From Flavobacterium frigidarium DSM 17623 (lineage in GTDB: Bacteria > Bacteroidota > Bacteroidia > Flavobacteriales > Flavobacteriaceae): a DNA stretch of 64,000 nucleotides. The first letter of the stretch is position 1; the number at the start of each line of letters is the position of its first letter. Below are positions 1 through 8,915 of the stretch, piece by piece. The notes under the pieces were generated by a model. The model searched no databases. It was given only the letters and a program-made list of their open reading frames with translations, and was not told the origin of the DNA. The position numbers and the translations under genes are program-made. The stretch lies in assembly GCF_000425505.1 (NCBI RefSeq), contig NZ_AUDO01000016.1, forward strand, positions 1 to 64,000, written 5' to 3'.

Positions 1-1
1 T

Positions 2-268
2 CAAATGCGACAATATCAGCAACTCTTAAAGGAAAAAGGAATTAAACAAAGTATGTCAAGAAAGGGCAATTGTCTAGATAATGCAATCATTGAAAACTTC
101 TTTGGAATACTAAAATCGGAGTTGTTTTATCTTAAAAAGTACAACTCTATAAATCAATTAAAAAAAGAGATTAAAGAGTACATATTATATTATAATAACG
201 ACAGAATTAAATCAAATTTAAACAAAATGAGCCCGATACAATATCGAGCTCACTATTATCAAAATTAA
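2..268 (+). mobile_element. IS3-family transposase (OrfB), C-terminal fragment cut by the window edge
   Basis: The reading frame is open from base 2, so the gene starts to the left of the window and only about 89 C-terminal residues are visible. They match the end of the DDE integrase domain of IS3-family (IS150-like) OrfB transposases. The run CLDNAIIENFFGILKSE carries the final catalytic Glu (IIENFF) spaced as usual from the LKxE motif, and the tail NNDRIKSNLNKMSPIQYR is the usual C-terminus. Such proteins catalyse cut-and-circularise transposition. The visible part has no frameshift. Whether the element is complete cannot be judged from here. Confidence 0.9.
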
Positions 269-277
269 TTATAAATT

Positions 278-302
278 TGTCTAAACTTTTGGGTGCAGTC
301 TA
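278..302 (+). mobile_element. Right terminal inverted repeat of the IS3-type element (probable)
   Basis: Ten bases after the transposase stop lies TGTCTAAACTTTTGGGTGCA, which resembles the right ends of IS150-group elements (TGTC...ACTTTTTGGGG.CAG...). The exact last base is uncertain because the left end is outside the window and the target duplication cannot be seen. The element ends about 40 bp past the stop codon of mutB, which is on the other strand, so that gene is not disrupted. Confidence 0.6.
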
Positions 303-344
303 AACTTAGTTGAACCGCTTTTTTTTGCATTGATTATAAATGAG

Positions 345-2474
345 TTAGTCAATTAGAATTTCTAGAATCTTTATTGCAGCTTCACTAATTTTTGTACCGG
401 GTCCAAAGACCGCTACAGCGCCTGCATCAAATAAGTATTGATAATCTTGAGCGGGAATTACTCCACCTACAACAACCATAATATCTTCTCTTCCGTATTT
501 TTTTAATTCCTCGATTACTTGCGGTACTAATGTTTTATGTCCCGCTGCTAATGAAGAGACACCTAATATATGAACATCATTCTCTACAGCTTGCTTAGCT
601 GCTTCTGCAGGTGTTTGAAATAACGGACCTATATCTACATCAAAACCTACATCAGCATATCCCGTTGCTACAACCTTTGCACCTCGATCATGACCATCTT
701 GACCCATTTTAGCAATCATAATTCTAGGACGTCTTCCTTCTTGTTTTGCAAAACTGTCCGCTAGTTTTTTAGCTTGCTCAAAACTCTTGTCATCTTTGAT
801 TTCTTTACTATACACACCACTAAATGATTTAATTTGTGCTTTATATCTTCCGAACACAGTTTCTAATGCATCACTAATTTCGCCTAAAGTAGTTCTGTGA
901 CGCGCCGCCTCAACAGCTAGTTCTAATAAATTGCCTTCACCAGTTTTAGCACAAGCGATTAATTTTTCTAATGACTCTTTAACTTTTTCTGTATTTCTAT
1001 TTGCTTTAATTTTATCAAGCTGCTCCAGTTGCTGCTTGCGCACCATTTGATTATCAACATCTAAAATTTGCAATGGATCTTCTTTTTCTAAACGGTATTT
1101 GTTTACACCTACAATGATATCTTGACCGCTATCTATTCTTGCTTGTTTTCTTGCTGCAGCTTCTTCAATTCTTAATTTTGGAATTCCGGCTTCTATGGCT
1201 TTAGTCATTCCGCCCAGCTCTTCTACTTCCTCTATTAATTTCCAAGCGCTTTGTGCAATTTGGTCTGTCAATGATTCTACATAATAACTCCCTGCCCAAG
1301 GATCTACAGTTTTTGTAACCTTAGTTTCCTCTTGCAGGAAAATTTGCGTGTTGCGCGCTATTCTCGCTGAAAAGTCTGTTGGCAAAGCAATTGCTTCATC
1401 TAAGGCATTTGTATGAAGTGATTGTGTCCCGCCAAAAACCGCTGCAGTCGCTTCAATACATGTGCGTGCCACATTATTAAAAGGATCTTGCTCTGTTAAA
1501 CTCCAGCCGCTTGTTTGGCAATGAGTACGTAGGGCAAGTGATTTTTCGTCCTCAGGATTGAATTGTTTTACTAATTTGGCCCAAATCATTCTACCTGCAC
1601 GCATTTTAGCAATTTCCATAAAGTGGTTCATACCTATCGCCCAAAAGAAAGAAAGACGAGGAGCAAACTCATCGATTTTCATTCCTGTAGCCAAGCCAGT
1701 TTTAATATACTCTAATCCATCTGCTAATGTGTAGGCTAATTCAATATCAGCAGTGGCACCTGCTTCTTGCATGTGATAACCTGAGATGGATATCGAATTG
1801 AATTTTGGCATTTTCTTGCTGGTATATTCAAAGATATCAGCTATTATTTTCATCGAAGGAGTAGGTGGGTAAATATAAGTGTTACGCACCATGAACTCTT
1901 TTAAAATGTCATTTTGTATCGTTCCTGAAAGCAATTTTGCTGCTACACCTTGCTCTTCGGCTGCAACAATGTAAAAAGCCATAATAGGTAAAACAGCACC
2001 ATTCATAGTCATTGAAACCGACATTTGATCTAAAGGGATTTGGTCAAAAAGAACTTTCATATCTTCTACGGAATCTATAGCAACTCCCGCTTTACCTACA
2101 TCTCCTACTACACGTTCATGATCAGAGTCATATCCTCTATGCGTGGGTAAATCAAAAGCAATAGACAATCCTTTTTGTCCTGCAGCCAAATTACGTCTGT
2201 AAAAAGCATTGCTCTCTTCAGCGGTAGAAAATCCAGCATATTGTCGTATTGTCCATGGTCTACGCACATACATCGTTGTGTATGGTCCGCGTAAATTAGG
2301 AGCAAAACCAGCACCAAAATCTAGATGAGTAAGTGCAGCGACATCTTCTTGGGAGTAGGCTTCCTTTAATTCAATATTTTCTGCCGTAAAAAAGCCTTCC
2401 TTGTTAGTAGAAGTATTTTTATTTTCAGTTTGTGAATAGTCGAGCTGAATATTTTTAAGGTCGTTTCTTTTCAT
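345..2474 (-). CDS. mutB: Methylmalonyl-CoA mutase, large (catalytic, B12-binding) subunit
   Basis: This cytoplasmic enzyme interconverts (R)-methylmalonyl-CoA and succinyl-CoA by adenosylcobalamin radical chemistry, linking propionate and odd-chain catabolism to the TCA cycle. At 709 residues it has the full length of the catalytic subunit. The N-terminal two thirds is the TIM-barrel substrate domain ([20 protein letters not shown] near residue 65; [16 protein letters not shown]). The C-terminal domain has the B12 base-off motif DxHxxG (D593-G-H595-D-R-G598). The small subunit mutA lies 50 bp upstream, so the two are probably co-transcribed. The accessory GTPase MeaB is encoded at 47603-48688. 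Confidence 0.97.
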   Translation of the reverse strand: MKRNDLKNIQLDYSQTENKNTSTNKEGFFTAENIELKEAYSQEDVAALTHLDFGAGFAPNLRGPYTTMYVRRPWTIRQYAGFSTAEESNAFYRRNLAAGQKGLSIAFDLPTHRGYDSDHERVVGDVGKAGVAIDSVEDMKVLFDQIPLDQMSVSMTMNGAVLPIMAFYIVAAEEQGVAAKLLSGTIQNDILKEFMVRNTYIYPPTPSMKIIADIFEYTSKKMPKFNSISISGYHMQEAGATADIELAYTLADGLEYIKTGLATGMKIDEFAPRLSFFWAIGMNHFMEIAKMRAGRMIWAKLVKQFNPEDEKSLALRTHCQTSGWSLTEQDPFNNVARTCIEATAAVFGGTQSLHTNALDEAIALPTDFSARIARNTQIFLQEETKVTKTVDPWAGSYYVESLTDQIAQSAWKLIEEVEELGGMTKAIEAGIPKLRIEEAAARKQARIDSGQDIIVGVNKYRLEKEDPLQILDVDNQMVRKQQLEQLDKIKANRNTEKVKESLEKLIACAKTGEGNLLELAVEAARHRTTLGEISDALETVFGRYKAQIKSFSGVYSKEIKDDKSFEQAKKLADSFAKQEGRRPRIMIAKMGQDGHDRGAKVVATGYADVGFDVDIGPLFQTPAEAAKQAVENDVHILGVSSLAAGHKTLVPQVIEELKKYGREDIMVVVGGVIPAQDYQYLFDAGAVAVFGPGTKISEAAIKILEILID

Positions 2475-2524
2475 GGATGCGCTAAAATTTTCACTGTTAA
2501 ATAATAGGAGGTAAGTGGTTGAGG

Positions 2525-3889
2525 TTACTCAGTTGCCAATCTCTCTTGTTCTGCTTTCTCTGCTAATCTTTTCTCGATAATAGGAGTAATCAGCGTTTTT
2601 CTAGGATTGACTTTTACAAAAGGAAATAACTCTAGATCATCTTTCATTCTATCCATTTTGTTAGGATATTTGTTCGTTCCTAGCAATACTTCTTTGCCAG
2701 AGTCAAACAATTCTTGCTCTTTATCTGCGCTTTCTTGTATTTTTCTTTTAATGATGCCTTCATTAAGCTGCTTTAAAAAACCGCCGTTTTCTTCAATATT
2801 TTTGAAAAGGAGTAAGGCTTTTTCAGCTAACTGATTTGTTAATGTATCAATGTAGTACGAACCATCAGCTGGATTGTCTACTTTATCGAAGTAGCTTTCT
2901 TTTTTTAAAATCAGAAGTTGATTTCTTGCAATGCGGTCACCAAATTCATTGTCTTTATGGTACAGAGAGTCATATGGCAAATTAGCAATTGCGTCTGCAC
3001 CTCCTATTATTGCTGACATACATTCTGTGGTTGTTCTCAACATATTGACATTATAATCGTATAATGTTTTATTGCGTTTTGTGGGTACGGCAAAAATGTG
3101 ACAGTCTAGATTGTGGTTGTATTCTTTTGCAACAGCTTGATATAATAAGCGTATGGCTCGAAGTTTTGCAATTTCAAAAAAATAATTGGTTCCCACGGCA
3201 ACATTAATAATGAGCTGCTGGTTAAGAATAGGCAATCTATTGAAATATTCGTTTGCGTGAGCTACAGCGTAGGCAATTTGCTGCACCATATTTGCACCTG
3301 CATTTTGATATAAAGACGCATCAATGCTTACCACAGTGTTTTTTGACACAGCCGACACAATAGTGTTCAGCGTATCAAAATTAGTTTTATCATTTGTCTT
3401 GTACCAATTTCCGTCTTTTGCTAGTTGACCAATGGGGTCTAAGTTATAATGAAATTGGGTATTAAATTTGCTGGAAATAGCTTCTAATCTGGTTACGAAA
3501 TCGATTGATAGAAAACGCATGTCAAAATAAACAGTAATATCGTTTAATGGTAACTTGTTTAAAACCGTTTCTATGGCGGTTGTTTCTTTATCAATGGTAA
3601 ATCGAAGACTTTCTGCACCACGACTTAAGGTGTCAAGGGCACGCTCGATTGATTTTTCTATATCAAAAACAAAAATATTTTGAACAATTTTAAATGCAGA
3701 GGCTTTTGTACCCACTACTCCTATTTTTGAAAAATCGTCTTTATGATAAAATGGTTTTACCTTTATATCTTCAGGAGAATTCCAGATAAGAGTGTCGTTG
3801 TAATCGCCACCTTTTAATTCAAACTGTATTTTTTGTTTCCATTGTTTGGAAGATACAGCATCAAAGTCTTCAAAATAATTAGTAGCCAT
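2525..3889 (-). CDS. mutA: Methylmalonyl-CoA mutase, small subunit
   Basis: Structural partner of MutB in the heterodimeric mutase. The 454-residue protein aligns with the barrel part of the large subunit (for example [53 protein letters not shown]). It stops before a cobalamin domain and has no DxHxxG motif, as expected for a non-catalytic small subunit. It is usual length for Bacteroidota versions, although many bacterial MutA proteins are longer because they keep a degenerate B12 domain. It lies 50 bp upstream of mutB on the same strand and 27 bp downstream of the ftsB-like gene, suggesting one transcription unit. Confidence 0.94.
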   Translation of the reverse strand: MATNYFEDFDAVSSKQWKQKIQFELKGGDYNDTLIWNSPEDIKVKPFYHKDDFSKIGVVGTKASAFKIVQNIFVFDIEKSIERALDTLSRGAESLRFTIDKETTAIETVLNKLPLNDITVYFDMRFLSIDFVTRLEAISSKFNTQFHYNLDPIGQLAKDGNWYKTNDKTNFDTLNTIVSAVSKNTVVSIDASLYQNAGANMVQQIAYAVAHANEYFNRLPILNQQLIINVAVGTNYFFEIAKLRAIRLLYQAVAKEYNHNLDCHIFAVPTKRNKTLYDYNVNMLRTTTECMSAIIGGADAIANLPYDSLYHKDNEFGDRIARNQLLILKKESYFDKVDNPADGSYYIDTLTNQLAEKALLLFKNIEENGGFLKQLNEGIIKRKIQESADKEQELFDSGKEVLLGTNKYPNKMDRMKDDLELFPFVKVNPRKTLITPIIEKRLAEKAEQERLATE

Positions 3890-3916
3890 TTATTTTTATT
3901 TAAGAAATTCTAAGTT

Positions 3917-4246
3917 TTATTTTATGCTATCATCAATACTATCGCTTTCAAATTCGATGAGGTAAATATCCTCATTTTCCTTTTTCATATAATATTTTTC
4001 GCGAGCATATTTTTCGATTTGTGCAGGATTTTTAAGCTGTTTAATTTGCTCTTCATCCTTATTAATCTCTTCTTGGTAGTATTCTTTGTTATCTTCCAGT
4101 TCTCCAATTTGATCATCGAGAAAGCGGTGGTCAAAATAGGAGTAATTGTCTAGAAATACCATCCAGACTATAAAAAAAAGTAGTACCCAAATGTATTTGT
4201 TACTGACACATTTAAACCAGGTACTATTTTTATAGGGATTGATCAT
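3917..4246 (-). CDS. FtsB/DivIC-family septum formation initiator
   Basis: Small bitopic division protein of 109 residues. It has a short cytoplasmic N-terminus, one transmembrane segment (about residues 18-34, YIWVLLFFIVWMVFL) and an acidic coiled coil. The C-terminus EKYAREKYYMKKENEDIYLI is typical of the DivIC/FtsB family, which bridges FtsL and FtsQ in the divisome. The frame stays open 33 bases further upstream, but that stretch belongs to a dispersed repeat (4259-4333), so the ATG at 4246 (MINPYKNS) is chosen. Gene order udk - ftsB-like - mutA - mutB on one strand suggests an operon interrupted by the repeat. Confidence 0.85.
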   Translation of the reverse strand: MINPYKNSTWFKCVSNKYIWVLLFFIVWMVFLDNYSYFDHRFLDDQIGELEDNKEYYQEEINKDEEQIKQLKNPAQIEKYAREKYYMKKENEDIYLIEFESDSIDDSIK

Positions 4247-4258
4247 TCGATTGGTTTT

Positions 4259-4333
4259 TAGCCCTGATGGCAACGGCATCCTTAGTTGCCAGTGTTTGGC
4301 GACTAAGATATAGTGTACAGCAGGAAATAGCTC
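4259..4333 (+). repeat. Dispersed hairpin repeat, copy A
   Basis: A 75-bp intergenic element that begins TAGCCCTGATGGCAACGG and ends ATAGTGTACAGCAGG followed by AAATAGCTC. The centre is a strong hairpin: TTAGTTGCCA pairs with TGGCGACTAA (one G-T wobble), closed outside by ATC/GAT. Ends almost identical to these occur at 23444-23524 (inverted) and 53383-53457 (inverted), with different central stems. It sits 13 bp before the start codon of the ftsB-like gene, between udk and that gene. Confidence 0.85.
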
Positions 4334-4372
4334 TTAATAATTAAAATATACAGTGATAAATTTACAATAAAT

Positions 4373-4981
4373 TTATAGAATTCTTTGATTAATTACTGCA
4401 CGAACGACATCAATTGCTACAGTGTTGTATTTGTCGTTTGGAATAATGATGTCAGCAAAAGCTTTTGTAGGTTCGATAAATTGCTGGTGCATAGGTTTTA
4501 AGGTGTTTTGGTATCTATTTAAAACTTCGTCCATATCACGACCACGATCAGCAATATCTCTTTTTAAACGGCGAATTAACCGTTCGTCAGAGTCAGCGTG
4601 AACATAAATTTTCACGTCAAATAAATCTCTTAATTCGGGATTTGCAAGAATTAAAATTCCTTCTACAATCATCACTTTTCTAGGATGAGTGGTAATGGTA
4701 TCCTCTGTTCTATTATGTGTTACAAACGAATAAACAGGTTGTTGAATTGTTTTTTCGGCTTTTAATTCCTTTAAATGAGAGACTAAAAGTTCAAAATCGA
4801 TAGCACGTGGATGATCAAAATTTATCAAAGCACGCTCATCAAAACTTAAATTATGGTTTTCTTTGTAATAAGAATCTTGAGAAATAATACCTACTTCTGC
4901 TTCTGGTAATTCATTCATAATTTGATGAACTACAGTTGTTTTCCCACTCCCTGTTCCTCCGGCGATTCCTATAATTAGCAT
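4373..4981 (-). CDS. udk: Uridine kinase
   Basis: Phosphorylates uridine and cytidine to UMP and CMP in pyrimidine salvage, in the cytoplasm. The 202-residue protein has the P-loop GGTGSGKTT at residues 8-16, the nucleoside-binding run ISQDSYYKENHNLSFDERALINFDHPRAID, and RRLKRDIADRGRD in the lid region, all typical of Udk. Length is normal. It is the first gene of a minus-strand run that continues with the ftsB-like gene and mutAB, 126 bp downstream across repeat copy A. Confidence 0.96.
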   Translation of the reverse strand: MLIIGIAGGTGSGKTTVVHQIMNELPEAEVGIISQDSYYKENHNLSFDERALINFDHPRAIDFELLVSHLKELKAEKTIQQPVYSFVTHNRTEDTITTHPRKVMIVEGILILANPELRDLFDVKIYVHADSDERLIRRLKRDIADRGRDMDEVLNRYQNTLKPMHQQFIEPTKAFADIIIPNDKYNTVAIDVVRAVINQRIL

Positions 4982-5010
4982 ATAATAATTGAGTTATATT
5001 TATTCGGCTG

Positions 5011-5018
5011 CAAAAATA
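5011..5018 (-). promoter_or_regulatory. Candidate -7 box for udk
   Basis: CAAAAATA on the plus strand reads TATTTTTG on the minus strand, matching the Bacteroidota -7 consensus TAnnTTTG, 30 bp before the udk start. No convincing -33 TTG was found. Such a match is expected by chance a few times per 5 kb here, so the position is the main support. Confidence 0.4.
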
Positions 5019-5236
5019 GCAAATTATCGATGTAAAATAAGGAATTGCTAAATTAGAATTGTGATTATTTGATTATTGTGAACAATGGTATAATTTTAAC
5101 GGTTTTCATTGCTAAATTATTGTTCTTTTAAAACAGATGATGGTATTAAAAGGCTTAAAGCTGCTGTTACATTATTTTTTATCGAATGCCAAATTAGCGC
5201 AGCGGTATAATAGATGCGCTCAACTATTTTATAATA

Positions 5237-6118
5237 TTATTTTGATTTTTTAGCTTTTATCATTGCTTCTAATTGATCCCAAATTTCCTCGGGAATTGCT
5301 TCGAGCATATTAAATTGTCCAGCACCTTGAAGCCATTCTCCACCATCAATTACAATCACTTCTCCATTTACATAAGCAGAAAAGTCAGAAACTAAGTACG
5401 CGGCTAAATTGGCTAGTTCTTGATGATCTCCCACTCGCTGCAAGGGAACTTTTTTTGCCATGTCAAACTTTTGGGCTAAGTCACCAGGGAGCAATCTATC
5501 CCAAGTACCTTTTGTAGGGAAGGGTCCCGGAGCAATCGCATTTGTTCGAATGCCGTATTTTGCCCATTCCACAGCAAGGCTTCTTGTCATGGCAAGTACT
5601 CCAGCTTTTGCAGTGGCACTAGGAACAACATATGCTGATCCTGTCCAAGCATAAGTAGTCACAATGTTTAAGACTGTAGAAGAGGATTGTTTACTGTCAA
5701 TCCAATGTTTTCCAAAAGCGAGCGTACAGTTTTTAGTCCCTTTTAATACAATATCAATCACCGTGTCAAATGCATTTGCTGATAAGCGTTCAGTGGGAGA
5801 TATAAAATTTCCAGCTGCATTATTTAGCAATACATCTACTTTGCCAAAAGCTTTTAAAACTTCTTGCAACATGTTCTCGACTTGGTCATAGTGGCGTACG
5901 TCGCATGGAACAGCTAAACATGTCCCTCCAGTTTCATGAGATAATTCCGTTGCAGTTTTTTGTAATTTGTCGAGATCTCTTGATGTGATGGCAACTTTTG
6001 CGCCAAGCTCTAGAAAATATTTTGTCATTGCTTTTCCTAGTCCGCTACCGCCACCTGTGACAACTATTACCTTATCAATAAGTGCATCATCACGTAACAT
6101 TTTTGCTGTATAATTCAT
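5237..6118 (-). CDS. Short-chain dehydrogenase, 2,4-dienoyl-CoA reductase type
   Basis: This NADPH-dependent SDR of 293 residues resembles mitochondrial and peroxisomal 2,4-dienoyl-CoA reductases far more than ordinary FabG. It has the cofactor loop TGGGSGLG (21-28), the family hallmark NNAAGNFISPTERLS (99-113), and the atypical active site with Y156 in TTYAWTG and S167/K171 in VPSATAK. The Tyr-Lys spacing is therefore 15 rather than the usual YxxxK. The C-terminal run is VNGEVIVIDGGEWL. Family knowledge implies a role in beta-oxidation of unsaturated fatty acyl-CoAs. Substrate is inferred. It lies 67 bp downstream of an aminotransferase gene on the same strand. Confidence 0.85.
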   Translation of the reverse strand: MNYTAKMLRDDALIDKVIVVTGGGSGLGKAMTKYFLELGAKVAITSRDLDKLQKTATELSHETGGTCLAVPCDVRHYDQVENMLQEVLKAFGKVDVLLNNAAGNFISPTERLSANAFDTVIDIVLKGTKNCTLAFGKHWIDSKQSSSTVLNIVTTYAWTGSAYVVPSATAKAGVLAMTRSLAVEWAKYGIRTNAIAPGPFPTKGTWDRLLPGDLAQKFDMAKKVPLQRVGDHQELANLAAYLVSDFSAYVNGEVIVIDGGEWLQGAGQFNMLEAIPEEIWDQLEAMIKAKKSK

Positions 6119-6185
6119 GGTCTATAGTTTTTATAGTAAATATAGCGAAATTGTTATTAGGCGGTCATGCTAAAATAATTAGGAA

Positions 6186-7313
6186 CTATACTTGGCATAA
6201 TTTTTCTGCAGCTGCTATAAGTGTTTCGTTATCTTTTGCAAAACAAAATCTAATGAGTTTTAAGTCTCGTCCATTTTCGTAAAATGATGATATAGGTATG
6301 GCCGCAACTCCATATTTGGTTACTAATTGCTTGCAAAATTCAATATCGCTCTGATCGCTGATTTTTGCGTAAGACGCTACTTGAAAATAGGTGCCTTCAC
6401 AGGGCGATAGTTCAAAACGACTCGATTTTAATAAAGATCTAAATAAGTCTCTTTTGTGTTGATAGCTTTCACGAATGTTTTCGATTGAGACTACATCTAG
6501 ATATTGGCTTATGGCAACTTGACAAATACTATTCACGCTGAAAACTAAATACTGATGCACTTTTTTAATTTCGATCATTAAATGTTCTGGAGCAATAAGG
6601 TAGCCAATTTTCCAACCTGTAATATGTAAGGATTTGCCAAATGAAGAGACAACTACAGCGCGGTTTGCTAATTTAGGTTGTGAATTTGCAGATAAATGCT
6701 TTTGTTCGAAAGTAATGTATTCGTAAACCTCGTCAGATAGCAAAATTATATCTGGGAATGCATCCATTATTTTTACTAATGAATTAAAATCATCTTGATG
6801 CAGTGTGCTACCTGTAGGGTTGTGTGGATTATTGATAATAATCATCTTTGTTTTATTCGAACAAGCACTTTCTACGGACTCCCAATTTATAGTATAGTCA
6901 TCATTTAACGGAACGCGAATTGGTGTTGCATTGCATAAAAGCACTGGGGCAACGTAACAGTCATAGCTAGGATCTAATATAATAACCTCGTCATTACTGT
7001 TCACCAATGCTTGTATTGCTGTAAATATTCCTTGAGTAGCACCTGCTGTTACTAGAATTTCTGTCTCAGTTGTGAGTGTTCTACCGTATGATTTTTGGGT
7101 TAAAGCGGCTATTTTATCAAGAAGGGGAGGGTAACCCGCCATAGGTAAGTATTGATGAATATTTTCAGTAGCAATCTTCTTAACAATGTTCGTTAGTTTT
7201 TCGTCTACCGGAAAATTTGGGAATCCTTGCGATAAGTTAATAGCATTGTATTCTGCGGCCATTTTCGACATTATAGTAAATATACTGGTCGTAACATTGG
7301 GGAGTTTGCTCAT
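6186..7313 (-). CDS. PLP-dependent aminotransferase, YbdL/methionine aminotransferase type
   Basis: Class I/II fold-type I aminotransferase of 375 residues. The N-terminus (SKLPNVTTSIFTIMSKMAAE, then INLSQGFPNFP) and the run PCEGTYFQVASYAKISD closely follow E. coli YbdL, which prefers methionine, histidine and phenylalanine as amino donors. The PLP lysine is in SSFGKSLHITGWKIGY, with the NNPHNPTG and SDEVYEYI motifs upstream. The start codon is preceded only five bases earlier by a 24-bp perfect hairpin (7319-7372), an unusual arrangement for translation initiation. A role in the methionine salvage step (2-keto-4-methylthiobutyrate) is possible but inferred. Confidence 0.88.
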   Translation of the reverse strand: MSKLPNVTTSIFTIMSKMAAEYNAINLSQGFPNFPVDEKLTNIVKKIATENIHQYLPMAGYPPLLDKIAALTQKSYGRTLTTETEILVTAGATQGIFTAIQALVNSNDEVIILDPSYDCYVAPVLLCNATPIRVPLNDDYTINWESVESACSNKTKMIIINNPHNPTGSTLHQDDFNSLVKIMDAFPDIILLSDEVYEYITFEQKHLSANSQPKLANRAVVVSSFGKSLHITGWKIGYLIAPEHLMIEIKKVHQYLVFSVNSICQVAISQYLDVVSIENIRESYQHKRDLFRSLLKSSRFELSPCEGTYFQVASYAKISDQSDIEFCKQLVTKYGVAAIPISSFYENGRDLKLIRFCFAKDNETLIAAAEKLCQV

Positions 7314-7318
7314 AAAAA

Positions 7319-7372
7319 AAATCTTTAAATCTCATTATAAAAATAGCCTTTTATAATGAGATTTAAAGATTT
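7319..7372 (-). terminator. 24-bp perfect hairpin; probable terminator of the small upstream gene
   Basis: Bases 7319-7342 and 7349-7372 are perfectly complementary with a six-base loop. Read on the minus strand it follows the stop codon of the 47-residue gene by 31 bases and is followed by a run of T, as in an intrinsic terminator. The same T run leads directly into the ATG of the aminotransferase at 7313, leaving no room for a separate promoter or ribosome binding site. Confidence 0.75.
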
Positions 7373-7403
7373 AGCTTGTGAACGAATTCTAAATTATTTT
7401 AGA

Positions 7404-7547
7404 TTATTTAATGCCTGCATTATATCCATCATTCCACCCTCTTGTGATATCCTGTTTAACTTGTTTCCAGTCGTAAACTGTTTGAATAGTGAACAATGCA
7501 ACCATTCCTAATACAAATACCTTAAGATCCCTATTGTTTATTTTCAT
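7404..7547 (-). CDS. Small single-pass membrane peptide, unknown function
   Basis: I do not recognise this protein. The frame is open further upstream, but that part overlaps the neighbouring methyltransferase in another frame and looks non-coding, so the ATG at 7547 is chosen, giving 47 residues. After a basic start (MKINNRDLK) comes one hydrophobic segment (VFVLGMVALFTIQTVYDW), then a short polar tail ending RGWNDGYNAGIK. This is consistent with a membrane-anchored peptide with the tail outside or inside. A strong terminator-like hairpin follows it, which supports expression as a separate unit. Confidence 0.6.
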   Translation of the reverse strand: MKINNRDLKVFVLGMVALFTIQTVYDWKQVKQDITRGWNDGYNAGIK

Positions 7548-7612
7548 CTTAGTGGATTTTAGTTTAGTTAATAAAATAAAGATAATAAAATATTCTAAAT
7601 GTAGTTTTAAAA

Positions 7613-8335
7613 TTATATTTTGTGAATAATGAAAATGGTAGGTCGTTTGTGTAAATCGATGGTTTCTTTTTTCCAAGCAGCAATTTTCTTGGTCTTTATG
7701 TATTCTGTAGGTAAGGTGATATCTGTGGCAATGCACAAATGTGTTTCAGGATTTAAAGTCTGTATTAAATCCTCTAATAGTTTATTATTGCGATATGGTG
7801 TCTCAATAAAAATTTGAGATTGATTTTTTTCAAAAGAGATGCGCTCTAAACTTTTGAAACTCGCTTTCTTTTCGTCTTTTTCGATAGGTAAATAACCGTG
7901 AAAAGTAAAGCTTTGTCCGTTCATTCCTGAAGCCATCATTGCTAGTAATATAGATGATGGTCCAACTAACGGAACTACTTGAATGCCTTTGTAATGTGCT
8001 AATTTTACAATTACAGCGCCAGGATCAGCAACACCAGGACAACCGGCCTCACTCATTAAACCTACGTTTTTGCCTTCTAACAATGGTTGAATAAATTCAA
8101 GGTGTTCTTTAACTTCTGTGCGTTTATTTAAAGTGAATAATATAAGCTCAGATTGTTTTTTTTCTGGATGAACTTCCTTTATAGATTTACGAGCTGTTTT
8201 CTCATTTTCAACGATATAATGATCTATGAAATCAATGGTTCTTTTTACGGTTTGAGGTAAAACATCCATAGGGTCGCATTCGCCCATTGTGGTTGGAATT
8301 AGATACAATTTTCCTAAAAGAGTTGGTGATTTCAT
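7613..8335 (-). CDS. RsmI-like SAM-dependent methyltransferase (tetrapyrrole methylase fold)
   Basis: The 240-residue protein has the tetrapyrrole-methylase fold used by RsmI, the 16S rRNA C1402 2'-O-methyltransferase: GKLYLIPTTMGE at the N-terminus, NVGLMSEAGCPGVADPG, VVPLVGPSSILLAMMASGMNG and the FIETPYRN run. It is shorter than RsmI (about 285 residues), lacking its small C-terminal domain, and the N-terminal glycine loop is altered. It may therefore be a paralogue with a different target. The start is set at ATG 8335 (MKSPTLLG); the 13 residues upstream look unlike coding sequence. Confidence 0.8.
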   Translation of the reverse strand: MKSPTLLGKLYLIPTTMGECDPMDVLPQTVKRTIDFIDHYIVENEKTARKSIKEVHPEKKQSELILFTLNKRTEVKEHLEFIQPLLEGKNVGLMSEAGCPGVADPGAVIVKLAHYKGIQVVPLVGPSSILLAMMASGMNGQSFTFHGYLPIEKDEKKASFKSLERISFEKNQSQIFIETPYRNNKLLEDLIQTLNPETHLCIATDITLPTEYIKTKKIAAWKKETIDLHKRPTIFIIHKI

Positions 8336-8445
8336 GATTATAAATTTATTATTTGAACTAAATAGATAGCACAAAGAACGGCATTAAAATGGAAATATAA
8401 TAAAGGAATCTTTTTAAAAATAAAAGGAGTGGAGAACGACTTAAA

Positions 8446-8907
8446 TTACTTATTAGTTAATTTTTCAGCAATAATTTCGCATGCGTCATCAAGCATCGTG
8501 TACACGTTTTCAAAACCATTTTCAATTCCGAAATAAGGATCAGGAACATCTAGGTTTTGTTCAGGGTGCAACTCATTTAAAATCAATCTAACTTTTTCTC
8601 TTTGTTCTGGGTTTTCAGCGAGAGCAATTACATCGTTGTAATTTGATTTGTCCATTACATAGATATAATCAAAAGTAGTAAAATCAGCTTTTTTAAATTG
8701 TCTGCCTTTTTGTTTCGAAATATCTAAATTGTATTTTTTTGCAACAGCAATTGAACGCTTGTCAGGAGATTGATCAACGTGCCATGAGCCTGTTCCTGCA
8801 GAATCTACAGTGAAGGAATTTGCAGGAAGTTTAGATGCAAGTATTCCTTCGGCCAATGGTGACCTACAAATATTACCTAAACAAACCATCAAAATCTTAG
8901 TGGGCAT
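8446..8907 (-). CDS. Low molecular weight protein-tyrosine phosphatase
   Basis: Cytoplasmic phosphatase of 153 residues, usual length for the family. The P-loop C9-LGNIC-R15-S near the N-terminus is the CX5R(S/T) signature, and VPDPYFG near the C-terminus carries the general-acid aspartate. In bacteria these enzymes often act on tyrosine kinases of polysaccharide export or on phosphoarginine, but no such partner is encoded nearby. It lies nine bases downstream of dnaA on the same strand, so the two are likely co-transcribed. Confidence 0.93.
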   Translation of the reverse strand: MPTKILMVCLGNICRSPLAEGILASKLPANSFTVDSAGTGSWHVDQSPDKRSIAVAKKYNLDISKQKGRQFKKADFTTFDYIYVMDKSNYNDVIALAENPEQREKVRLILNELHPEQNLDVPDPYFGIENGFENVYTMLDDACEIIAEKLTNK

Positions 8908-8915
8908 GATTTATC

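Noticed and set aside
2607..2834. Plus-strand open frame inside mutA
   Set aside because: Antisense shadow of a conserved gene with no independent homology or start signal.
4247..4279. N-terminal extension of the ftsB-like frame (MPLPSGLKTNR)
   Set aside because: The stretch is part of dispersed repeat copy A, which is non-coding at its other sites.
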